Source of the DNA: Saccharothrix longispora
GTDB lineage: Bacteria; Actinomycetota; Actinomycetes; Mycobacteriales; Pseudonocardiaceae
NCBI RefSeq assembly: GCF_030852425.1
Contig: NZ_NSDM01000018.1
Span: forward strand, 78,577 to 142,576
DNA: 64,000 nt
Direction of reading: 5' to 3'
The notes below the pieces were generated by a model. The model ran no database searches. It had not been told where the DNA came from and worked only from the letters and a program-made list of their open reading frames with translations. This document shows, one piece after another, positions 44,866 through 64,000 of this stretch. Position 1 is the first letter of the stretch; each line of letters starts with the position of its first letter. The translations under genes and the position numbers were made by a program.

Positions 44866-47643
44866 GTGCTGTTCGACCGTGACAGCGAGATCGCCCGCCT
44901 GAGCCGCGCCGTGACCGACGCCGCGGCCGGGCGCGGCTCCCTGCTCGTGATCACCGGCCCGATCGGAGCGGGGCGCACCGCGCTGCTCGACGCCGTGCGC
45001 CCGCAGGCCGCCCGGGAGGGCGCCCACGTCGTGGAGGCAGTCGCCGCGCGGGCCGAGCGCGCGTTCCCCGCCGGGGTGCTGCGGCAGCTGGCCGAGCCGC
45101 TCACCGCGGACCTCACCGCCGACGAGCGCGACCGCGTCGCGGCGGGGATCGCGGACTTCCTGCACCCGGTGTTCGCGAACGGGGGGGCAGCACCGCGCGC
45201 GGGGTACCCCGCGTCCGCCTCCCACGCCGTGCTGCACGGCTTTCGGCACCTGGTGTCCGTGGCCGGTGGACGTCGACCGCTGGTGCTCGTCGTGGACGAC
45301 CTCCAGTGGGCCGACGTGGAGTCGCTGCGCTGCCTCGCCTACCTCGTGCACCGCCTCGACGGTCTGCGGGTCGCCGTGGTCGTCGCGGTGCGCGACGGCC
45401 TGCCCCGGTCGGGCTCCGAATCCGTGTGGGCGGTCGTGCAAGGCGCGGCGGACGTGCTGGTGCCGCGTCCCCTGTCGTCCGCCGGTGTGCGGGGCCTGGT
45501 GCGGGAGGTGTTCGGCGAGGACTGCGGTGACCGGTTCGCCGCCGCGTGCCTGGAGGTGTCCCGGGGCGTGCCGTTGATCGCGCGCGCGGTGGTGGACGAG
45601 CTGGCGGAGTCGGGTGTGCGGCCGGTCGACGACGCGGTGCGGGAGGTGCTCGCCTGCCTGCCGTCGCAGCTGTGCGAGTGGTACGGCACCAGGTTGGCGG
45701 AGTTCCCCGGCGCGGTGCGGTCGTACGCGGTCGCGGCGGGTCTCCTCGGTGACGCGGCCGAGCCGGAGCTGATCGGTGGGCTGACCCGCCTCGACCCCGC
45801 GGAACTCGCCGCCGCCGCACGCGCCCTGCACGCCGCGGGGGTGCTGGTGCCGGACCGGCTCCCCCGCTTCGTCCACCCGGTCGTCCGCGAGGCCGTGCTG
45901 CGGTCCCTCGAACCGGCGGACGAGGAGGGCCTGCACGTCGCGGCCGCGAAGGTCCTGCACCGGGCCGGCCGACCGGCCGAGGAGGTGGCGGCGCACCTGC
46001 TGGCCGTGCCGTCGTTCCAGGACGTGTGGGTCGTGGACTCGCTGCGTGACGCCGCCCGCGCCGCCGTGCACCGGGGTGCGCGCGACCAGGCCGCCCGCGT
46101 GCTGCGCCGCGCCCTGTTCGACACGCCCGTGCAGACCGCGCAGCGCGGTGAGCTGCTGGTCGAGCTGGCTGAGGTGGAAAGCGCCGCCACGCCCGTCGCG
46201 GCGACCCGTCACCTGCTGGAGGCCCTGCCCCTCCTGCGGTCGGCCACCGCCCGCGCGACCACGCTCGCCCGTGCCGCGACCACCTGCCTGCGGGCAGCGC
46301 CGGACGAGTTCGCGGACGCGGCGCGCGCCGTGCTGGCCGACGACGTGCTGCACCCGGAACTGCGGCTGCGCGTGGAGGCGCGGCTGTTCCTGATCACCGA
46401 CGACGACCCGCGCCGCCTCGCGGACGCGGTGCGCCGGGCGCAGGAGGCGGACCCGCGGGCGCTCGCCGCGACGTCCGGCGGTCGGGAACTGTCCGCGGTA
46501 CTGCTGCGCGCCGCCGCCCTCACGGGCCGTTCCTCCCGCGACGACGTGGTGCGCGACGCGACGCTGCTGATGCGCGAGATGACACCCGAGGACCCGCGCC
46601 TGCCCGACACGGCCGCCTTGCTGACCGAGGTGTTCGTCCTCGCGGACCGCCCGCTCGACGCGGCCCCCCTGTCGGCGCTCGCGGCCCAGTACGCGCGCGA
46701 CCACCGGGTGCCGGACGCCGCCGCCACCATCGCCGTCGCTTCGGCGTTGAGGCTGCTCGCCCAAGGGTTCGTCGGCCAGGCCGACGACCTCCTGGCGTCC
46801 GTCGGGCGGGAACCGTCCGCCACCGGGACCACCACGGGGCTGCTGCTCGGCGCGGCGGTGCTGCACCTGCCCGACCCGCGGCGCGCGCACCACCTGCTGC
46901 GCACCGACCCGGAACGCCCCGAGCACCCGGCCGCGACCGCCCTGGGGCAGGCCCTGCGCGCCTTGGCCCCGCAGGGCGACGAGCCGGCGTCGACCAGGGT
47001 GGAGCGCCTGCTCGACTGCGGTCGCCGGTTGGAGCGCGCCGGGTGGACCAACCCGGCGGTGCTCGCGTGGCGCTCGTACGCCGCGACCCTGCTCCACGGG
47101 CTCGGCGACACCGACGCCGCGCTCGTCCTCGTCGAAGCCGAACTGGCGGCGGCGCGGACGTGGGGTGGACCGGTCGCGATCGGCCGCGCCCTTCGCGCGC
47201 TCGGCTCGGTGCTGCCGGACGAGGACGCGGCCGTGCGGTCGACCAGGGAGGCACTGGAGGTGCTGCGCCGCACCGACCACCGGTGGGAGGTGGCGCTCAC
47301 CGAGGCGCAGCTCGCCCGGGCGCTCCAGCGGTCGCGACCGGAGGAGGCCGCCGCGCTCGCCGCCCGGGCCAGGGCGGCAGCCGCCGAGTACGGCGTCCGC
47401 CAACCCGCCGACCAGGTCCCGGCGGGGCATCCCGCGCCGACTCCCGGGCGGTCGACCGCCTTGACGCGCGCCGAACTGCGCGTGGCCCGCTGGGCGGCCG
47501 AGGGGCGCACCAACCAGGACATCGCCGAGGAGCTCGGCGTCAGTTCGCGCGCCGTCGAGAAGCACCTGACGAGCGTCTACCGGAAGCTGGGCCTGTCCGG
47601 CCGGACGGCGCTGGCCGCCGCGCTGGACGACTACGGAGCGTGA
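44866..47643 (+). CDS. LAL-family LuxR regulator 3 (Walker A lysine replaced by Arg)
   Basis: This is a 925-residue LAL protein with GTG 44866 three bases after the previous stop. The P-loop reads VITGPIGAGRTALLDAV, with Arg in place of the catalytic Lys. Walker B LVLVVDDLQWADVESLRCLA is intact, followed by AVVVAVRDGLPRSGS. The C-terminal LuxR HTH is at about 865-920 (LTRAELRVARWAAEGRTNQD, SSRAVEKHLTSVYRKLGL). It is the last gene of the tri-LAL operon and is followed at 47777-47808 by a strong hairpin. The conservative Lys-to-Arg change often lowers nucleotide binding in P-loop proteins, so altered ATP dependence is expected. Confidence 0.92.
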   Translation: MLFDRDSEIARLSRAVTDAAAGRGSLLVITGPIGAGRTALLDAVRPQAAREGAHVVEAVAARAERAFPAGVLRQLAEPLTADLTADERDRVAAGIADFLHPVFANGGAAPRAGYPASASHAVLHGFRHLVSVAGGRRPLVLVVDDLQWADVESLRCLAYLVHRLDGLRVAVVVAVRDGLPRSGSESVWAVVQGAADVLVPRPLSSAGVRGLVREVFGEDCGDRFAAACLEVSRGVPLIARAVVDELAESGVRPVDDAVREVLACLPSQLCEWYGTRLAEFPGAVRSYAVAAGLLGDAAEPELIGGLTRLDPAELAAAARALHAAGVLVPDRLPRFVHPVVREAVLRSLEPADEEGLHVAAAKVLHRAGRPAEEVAAHLLAVPSFQDVWVVDSLRDAARAAVHRGARDQAARVLRRALFDTPVQTAQRGELLVELAEVESAATPVAATRHLLEALPLLRSATARATTLARAATTCLRAAPDEFADAARAVLADDVLHPELRLRVEARLFLITDDDPRRLADAVRRAQEADPRALAATSGGRELSAVLLRAAALTGRSSRDDVVRDATLLMREMTPEDPRLPDTAALLTEVFVLADRPLDAAPLSALAAQYARDHRVPDAAATIAVASALRLLAQGFVGQADDLLASVGREPSATGTTTGLLLGAAVLHLPDPRRAHHLLRTDPERPEHPAATALGQALRALAPQGDEPASTRVERLLDCGRRLERAGWTNPAVLAWRSYAATLLHGLGDTDAALVLVEAELAAARTWGGPVAIGRALRALGSVLPDEDAAVRSTREALEVLRRTDHRWEVALTEAQLARALQRSRPEEAAALAARARAAAAEYGVRQPADQVPAGHPAPTPGRSTALTRAELRVARWAAEGRTNQDIAEELGVSSRAVEKHLTSVYRKLGLSGRTALAAALDDYGA

Positions 47644-47776
47644 CTCCGTCGACGTGTCGCGCGGACGTGGGGTCGACTCAATTGGTTCCGGTGGTCCGGG
47701 GCATCGTGCTGGTCTGTTCGTCCCAATCGGTTAAATTGTCGTGAACAGACTGTCGCGTGTATTCATCGCGATCCGG

Positions 47777-47808
47777 GAGAGCGGTGCGGCTAATGCCGCA
47801 CCGCTCTC
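47777..47808 (+). terminator. Strong hairpin terminator after the LAL operon
   Basis: A perfect 14-bp stem (GAGAGCGGTGCGGC against its complement) encloses a TAAT loop, 134 bases after the third LAL stop. There is no T run, as is common for terminators in high-GC actinomycetes. It could work in both directions but faces no gene end from the right. Confidence 0.8.
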
Positions 47809-48010
47809 GGGCGGATATCGGACCCCGTCTGACACTGTGTCCTTTCTCACAAGATCGGATGCTGTGTCGGGGCTGGTCCAGGCTGTCCGTCCGCTTCTCA
47901 GTACCGGTCGCGGCCGGTGCGAACCGGCACACCACACCACCCGTCCCCCGAAGTGACCGAACCCCGGCGCGGGGGGCACCACAGGATTAGCCGCGAAAGT
48001 ACTGGAAGCG

Positions 48011-48040
48011 TTGACCCCCGCAGTCGGTTCTTCTTACGGT
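48011..48040 (+). promoter_or_regulatory. Candidate promoter of the PAS-LuxR gene
   Basis: TTGACC (48011-48016) and TACGGT (48035-48040) are separated by 18 bases, a reasonable match to the housekeeping actinomycete promoter. This would give a leader of roughly 90 bases before GTG 48136. It is a prediction only. Confidence 0.35.
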
Positions 48041-48135
48041 GGTTGCAGTGGTTATTCGGGGCCGCGCGCCGGCAGACGTTTTCCGTCTTGTCCGGCCACA
48101 TGCGCGGGCCGCGTATCGAGAGGAATGGTGACGCA

Positions 48136-48837
48136 GTGCGTCCAGCCGCAACCTTACCCTCCCTCCGTCCGACGAACCGCCCGGCGAACCACCGGGCGCA
48201 CCACGACACCCGCCACGCCGACGCGTTCCGGTCGTTGTTCGAGCGTTCCGGCACGTGCATGGCGGTCGTCGACCCGATGCTGCGCATCCACGAGGTCAAC
48301 AAGCAGTTCCTGCGCGAAGTCCCCCTCTCCGACAGCCCCGTTGGCCGGACCCTGCTCGACTTCGTGCCGCCGGCGGATCACGTCCGGCTGCGCCGGCAGT
48401 TCACCCAGCTCGCCCTGGGGCGTCGCGAACGCCTCGTGGAGCGCGTCACCTGGTTGTGGCCCGGCACGTGCGACACCGGCGGCACCATGACGGCCGTCGC
48501 CGGTCACAGCGAGGCCGTGCCCGGCGAGGCGCCCGTCTCGACCATCGTGGTCAGCGTCACCTGGAACGAGGGGCCGATCGACGAGGGGCCCGGGCAGGAG
48601 TTCCGGCTCACCGAACTGGACGCGCGCATCCTGGAGGGCATCGCCACCGGCATGTCCACGATCAACCTGGCGACCAAGCTCTACCTGAGTCGACAGGGCG
48701 TCGAGTACCACGTGGGCAGCATGCTGAAGAAGCTCGACGCGCCCAACCGCGCGGCGCTGGTGTCACGGGCCTTCTCGCTGGGCGTCCTGCGATCCATGTC
48801 CTGGCCGCCCAGGGTGGACGCCGCCTTCGTGAAGTGA
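48136..48837 (+). CDS. PAS-LuxR regulator (PimM/NysRIV/AmphRIV type) with early TTA codon
   Basis: This protein has about 233 residues. An N-terminal PAS domain (about 35-125: SLFERSGTCMAVVDPMLRIH, VGRTLLDFVPPADHVRLRRQ) is followed by a C-terminal LuxR HTH (about 165-220: LTELDARILEGIATGMSTIN, SRQGVEYHVGSMLKKLDA). This is the layout of PimM-type activators that switch on polyene macrolide PKS genes. The start is GTG 48136; ATG 48100 in the same frame is an alternative. With either start, codon TTA at 48154-48156 (codon 7 from GTG) lies at the beginning of the message, so translation should depend on the rare leucyl-tRNA (bldA in Streptomyces). Possible target sites precede the PKS at 51158-51203. 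Confidence 0.9.
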   Translation: MRPAATLPSLRPTNRPANHRAHHDTRHADAFRSLFERSGTCMAVVDPMLRIHEVNKQFLREVPLSDSPVGRTLLDFVPPADHVRLRRQFTQLALGRRERLVERVTWLWPGTCDTGGTMTAVAGHSEAVPGEAPVSTIVVSVTWNEGPIDEGPGQEFRLTELDARILEGIATGMSTINLATKLYLSRQGVEYHVGSMLKKLDAPNRAALVSRAFSLGVLRSMSWPPRVDAAFVK

Positions 48838-48916
48838 CCGCGACGCGCCCGGCCAGTCCGCGCACCGTGGCGTTGGACCGGCCGCGTCGGCGCTCCTCCC
48901 GTCCCCCCGGGGCGGT

Positions 48917-50092
48917 TCAGCCGCTGTGGCGGCCGATTCCCAGGGCGATCCACCACAGCGCGGCGCCCTCGGTGGTCCGCGGATCGACCCCGGTCAGCCG
49001 GGCGATCCGGTCCAGGCGGTAGACGAGGGTGGACCGGTGCACGGCGAGCAGTTCGGCGGCCTTGCTGAGGTTCAGGTCGCACGTCAGCAGCGTCTGCACC
49101 GAGCGGGTCAGCTCCCCGGCCCCGGAGAGCTGGGCCAGCATCCGCACGAACCGGTCGGTCGCGGCCGGGTTCGCCGACACCGAGTCCAGCACGGTCAGTC
49201 GTCTGCCCGACAGGACCTCCGCCGGGCGCAGCGGTCTCGGCTGGTACTCCGCGACCTTCGCGCGCAGGACGGCCAGGATGTCGCGCAGTTCCGCCAGGGA
49301 ACCGCTGTCGGCGGCGATCACGCCCTCGGTCGAGCTGTCCGGCCGCAGCGCGAGCAGCGTGTCGCCCAGCCAGTCGCCCTCCGCGCGCGCCAGGTCGCCG
49401 ACGACGATCAACTGCTCGGGCGTCGGCCGCCACACCGTCCACCACGAGTCCAGCCTCTCCTCGCCGTCGAGGACGGTCCTGAGGACGGGTGGCGCGGCGC
49501 GCAGGACGACGACGAACAGCCGCGCCGGCACGTGGTCCGCGTAGTCGTCCGCGGACGCGTGCGACGACGTGAGCATGTTGAGCAGCCAGTTGCGGTGCTG
49601 GTCGCCGGTGCGCTGGCGGCCGTGCAGGGGCGGGACCGTGCGCAGGGACTCCAAGGCGTGCCGGTGCGCTTCGGTGAAGAACGTGTCGTGCCACTCCCCG
49701 AGGGGGCTGAGCAGGCCGACCACGTGGTCGTCGGGAATCGCGGACAGCAGTTGCCGCATCACGATCACGTGCGCCGATGTGCTGATCTTCAGCAGTCCTG
49801 GCAGGTCGACCACGCCGCTGTTCATGACGCGCCGCGCCCACCCCAGGGAGGCGCCGCGCATCTCCCACTCGTGGTCGGTCTCCACGGTCGGGCGCAGGTC
49901 GCGCGCCAGGCCCAGGAAGATGGTGATCGAGTTGGACAGGCTGATCGCCATGTCGGCGGCGTTGTTGCGTCGCACCACCTCGTCCAGCGCGCGGTGCTCG
50001 GGGGACAGCTCGTTGACGCGTTGCACGAGCTTGTCGAGATCGCCCAACATCGCGTCGGCGGTTTCGGCCAGTACGCGCGTGCCCGGAGCCAT
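48917..50092 (-). CDS. PucR-family transcriptional regulator
   Basis: This is a 391-residue protein. ATG 50092 lies six bases after a perfect GGAGG. The long N-terminal region (residues 1-320) is predicted to be helical/sensor-like without a recognised ligand domain. The C-terminal HTH (about 325-385: LTRSVQTLLTCDLNLSKAAE, VHRSTLVYRLDRIARLTGVD) is the PucR C-terminal helix-turn-helix. Members respond to small molecules, and several sit in antibiotic clusters. It is transcribed toward the PAS-LuxR gene on the other strand, leaving 79 bases between the stops. It probably tunes cluster expression. Confidence 0.88.
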   Translation of the reverse strand: MAPGTRVLAETADAMLGDLDKLVQRVNELSPEHRALDEVVRRNNAADMAISLSNSITIFLGLARDLRPTVETDHEWEMRGASLGWARRVMNSGVVDLPGLLKISTSAHVIVMRQLLSAIPDDHVVGLLSPLGEWHDTFFTEAHRHALESLRTVPPLHGRQRTGDQHRNWLLNMLTSSHASADDYADHVPARLFVVVLRAAPPVLRTVLDGEERLDSWWTVWRPTPEQLIVVGDLARAEGDWLGDTLLALRPDSSTEGVIAADSGSLAELRDILAVLRAKVAEYQPRPLRPAEVLSGRRLTVLDSVSANPAATDRFVRMLAQLSGAGELTRSVQTLLTCDLNLSKAAELLAVHRSTLVYRLDRIARLTGVDPRTTEGAALWWIALGIGRHSG

Positions 50093-50388
50093 CAGCAGCC
50101 TCCATCAGAAACGGAACACCGGTGTCCGTCGGGTGTTGCTCGCCGATGAGCACTTCCGCACGCCACGTTATTGCGTGACCGGTAACCCGGCAACTATTCG
50201 GGGTACCGGGGGGAAACCGCCGTTCTGCATGTGAAGGTTATTCGCATTAATTGCCTAAAGGATCGCGCTCCTGGTCACTCCGCTGCCGCGTCGATGGGTC
50301 GGGGCGGCACGACGCCCGGGACACCGGCGTCGCAATTGGCATTCGCTCCCGAGATTAGGCCATTCGGCCCGTTTCGCCGGGCCGGGTG

Positions 50389-51075
50389 CTATTGCCGCCG
50401 GTCGGCCGTGTGGCCCACCCACGCGTGCGGTGAACGGGTGCGGACGCGGGCGATGTAGAGCAGGTTCCAGGTGAGGATCACCGCGACGAACACGGCCATC
50501 ATCAACGCCGACAGACCCACCGCCACGTCGACCGGCACCAGGTAGATGACGGGTAGCCGCAGGACCGCCTCGGCGATCAGCCCCACCCCCCAGACGAGCC
50601 CGCTCAGCCGGAACAGCCGCCGCGTCTCCGGAACGGTCCGGTACAGATCGCCGAACTCGGCGGCCTGCGCCGGCTTCCACGTCTGGACCGCCGCGAGCGC
50701 GAACGGACGCGCCCCCGCCAGGCTGATCAGGTGGACCAGACCCGCGCCCGCGGTGCCGAACGAGTCCTTCACCAGCAGGAACCTCGGATCGCCGCTGAGG
50801 AAGCCCAGCGCCAGCCCGAGGCCGAAAACCATCATCATGACCGCGGCGAACCAGGTCACCTGCCGGGTGCGCAGCGCGACCCAGACGAGTCGCCCCGTCG
50901 CGGTCGCGGTGGCCGCCAGCAGCGCGACCCAGTCGGACGCGCCGAGCAGGTGCAGCGCGTAGTACGCGACGAGCGGCAGGCCCAGGTCCCAGATGACGGC
51001 CAGTACCGCGGCGGCCCGACCCCCGCCGGGCGGAGTGGCGGGAGCGGCGGACGAAGCGGCAATGCTCTCGGACAC
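50389..51075 (-). CDS. Polytopic membrane protein (VC0807-like)
   Basis: This is a 228-residue protein with about six hydrophobic segments: AVIWDLGLPLVAYYALHLLG, VALLAATATATGRLVWVAL, WFAAVMMMVFGLGLALGFL, then LVWGVGLIAEAVLRLPVIYL and SALMMAVFVAVILTWNLLYI. Loop residues GDPRFLLVKDSFGTAGAGLV and the WKPAQ motif (VQTWKPAQAAEFG) match, from memory, the VC0807-like family of uncharacterised membrane proteins. The start is GTG 51075. It is divergent from the PKS and shares its 287-bp upstream region, so it may be co-regulated. A role in export or self-protection is possible but unproven. Confidence 0.7.
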   Translation of the reverse strand: MSESIAASSAAPATPPGGGRAAAVLAVIWDLGLPLVAYYALHLLGASDWVALLAATATATGRLVWVALRTRQVTWFAAVMMMVFGLGLALGFLSGDPRFLLVKDSFGTAGAGLVHLISLAGARPFALAAVQTWKPAQAAEFGDLYRTVPETRRLFRLSGLVWGVGLIAEAVLRLPVIYLVPVDVAVGLSALMMAVFVAVILTWNLLYIARVRTRSPHAWVGHTADRRQ

Positions 51076-51157
51076 CGTTGCGTCCCCCGGGTGCTCGATC
51101 GGTCAGTCCGGCCACCGTATCCGCGTGAACGGGGACTTTCGTTCCCAGGAGCGATGT

Positions 51158-51173
51158 GTAGGGAGTTCCCTAA
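51158..51173. promoter_or_regulatory. Candidate PAS-LuxR (PimM-type) operator, site 1
   Basis: GTAGGGAGTTCCCTAA matches the published PimM-type palindrome CTVGGGAWWTCCCBAG at 13 of 16 positions, including the GGGA and TCCC arms. It is about 190 bases upstream of the PKS start, in the region shared with the divergent membrane-protein gene. The PAS-LuxR gene at 48136 is the obvious candidate binder. Confidence 0.65.
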
Positions 51174-51187
51174 CCGCTCCGGCCCCT

Positions 51188-51203
51188 TTAGGGCACTCCT
51201 TAG
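51188..51203. promoter_or_regulatory. Candidate PAS-LuxR operator, weaker site 2
   Basis: TTAGGGCACTCCTTAG matches the same consensus at 12 of 16 positions. Its centre is 30 bases from that of site 1, close to three helical turns, so both would face the same side of the DNA. Confidence 0.45.
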
Positions 51204-51362
51204 AGTTCGCTCGGCCGCGCCTTCCGCGAGCGCTTCCCGTGGTTACGTGGACCGACGCGCCGTGCGGGCGCGACCGGACCCGGCCACACCGGGAAACGCC
51301 CACCGCAGGCGGTCGAAGTGGCGTCACGTGGTTGTTTTCGCGAACTCGTGGGAGTGCCGTAC

Positions 51363-64000
<12,638 letters not shown>

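Noticed and set aside
39891..47565. Long minus-strand open frames opposite the LAL genes
   Set aside because: Ser/Arg/Ala-rich translations with no family resemblance. The plus strand holds well-defined regulators with binding sites and motifs.

Overview
The window comes from a high-GC actinomycete. The evidence is the extreme G/C preference at third codon positions, frequent GTG starts, a gene coding for a WGxxGxxG-type small secreted protein, many SpoIIE/RsbW/STAS-type regulators, LAL-type LuxR regulators and a modular type I polyketide synthase (PKS). Gene style fits the Pseudonocardiaceae/Actinosynnemataceae (Saccharothrix, Lentzea, Umezawaea and relatives), but the genus cannot be fixed from the sequence alone.

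Layout. (1) 1-3.3 kb: two overlapping genes of unknown function, the first cut by the window edge. (2) 3.3-15.4 kb: a decayed region. It holds two integrase-core transposase copies (one with clear 22-bp terminal inverted repeats), an IS3-type element, the C-terminal part of a large serine recombinase whose stop codon lies inside tRNA-Leu(GAG), an ABC transporter locus collapsed by an internal deletion, and several genes broken by single-base losses. Two genes here look intact: a helicase-associated-domain protein and a two-helix membrane protein. (3) 15.8-32.4 kb: a concentration of partner-switching signalling genes. These are three SpoIIE-type PP2C phosphatases (two fused to an RsbW-like kinase domain), two stand-alone or MEDS-linked RsbW-like ATPases, two STAS proteins and a CheY-like receiver. 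They are interspersed with an acyl-CoA dehydrogenase, a WGxxGxxG protein, a 39-residue membrane peptide and a DUF551-like protein. (4) 32.7-38.8 kb: a secreted protein, an RHS/YD-repeat protein with a very short hydrophobic tail followed by a small membrane protein, and a methyltransferase. (5) 39.4-64 kb: the left part of a biosynthetic gene cluster.

In the cluster, three LAL regulators lie head to tail and end in a strong terminator. They are followed by a PAS-LuxR regulator with an early TTA codon, a PucR-like regulator (opposite strand), a membrane protein (opposite strand) and a giant PKS gene that runs off the right edge. Three LALs plus one PAS-LuxR is the regulator set known from the nystatin and amphotericin clusters. 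A near match to the PimM-type operator, followed by a weaker copy 30 bp away, lies just upstream of the PKS. The PKS begins with a decarboxylating loading module (KSQ-AT-ACP), then module 1 (KS-AT-KR-ACP), module 2 (KS-AT-DH-KR-ACP) and the start of module 3. All three AT domains carry the malonyl-type HAFH motif, so the predicted intermediate after module 2 is 5-hydroxyhex-2-enoyl-ACP. Modules 1 and 2 share long nearly identical DNA tracts with codon use unlike the rest of the gene, which suggests recent duplication or gene conversion.
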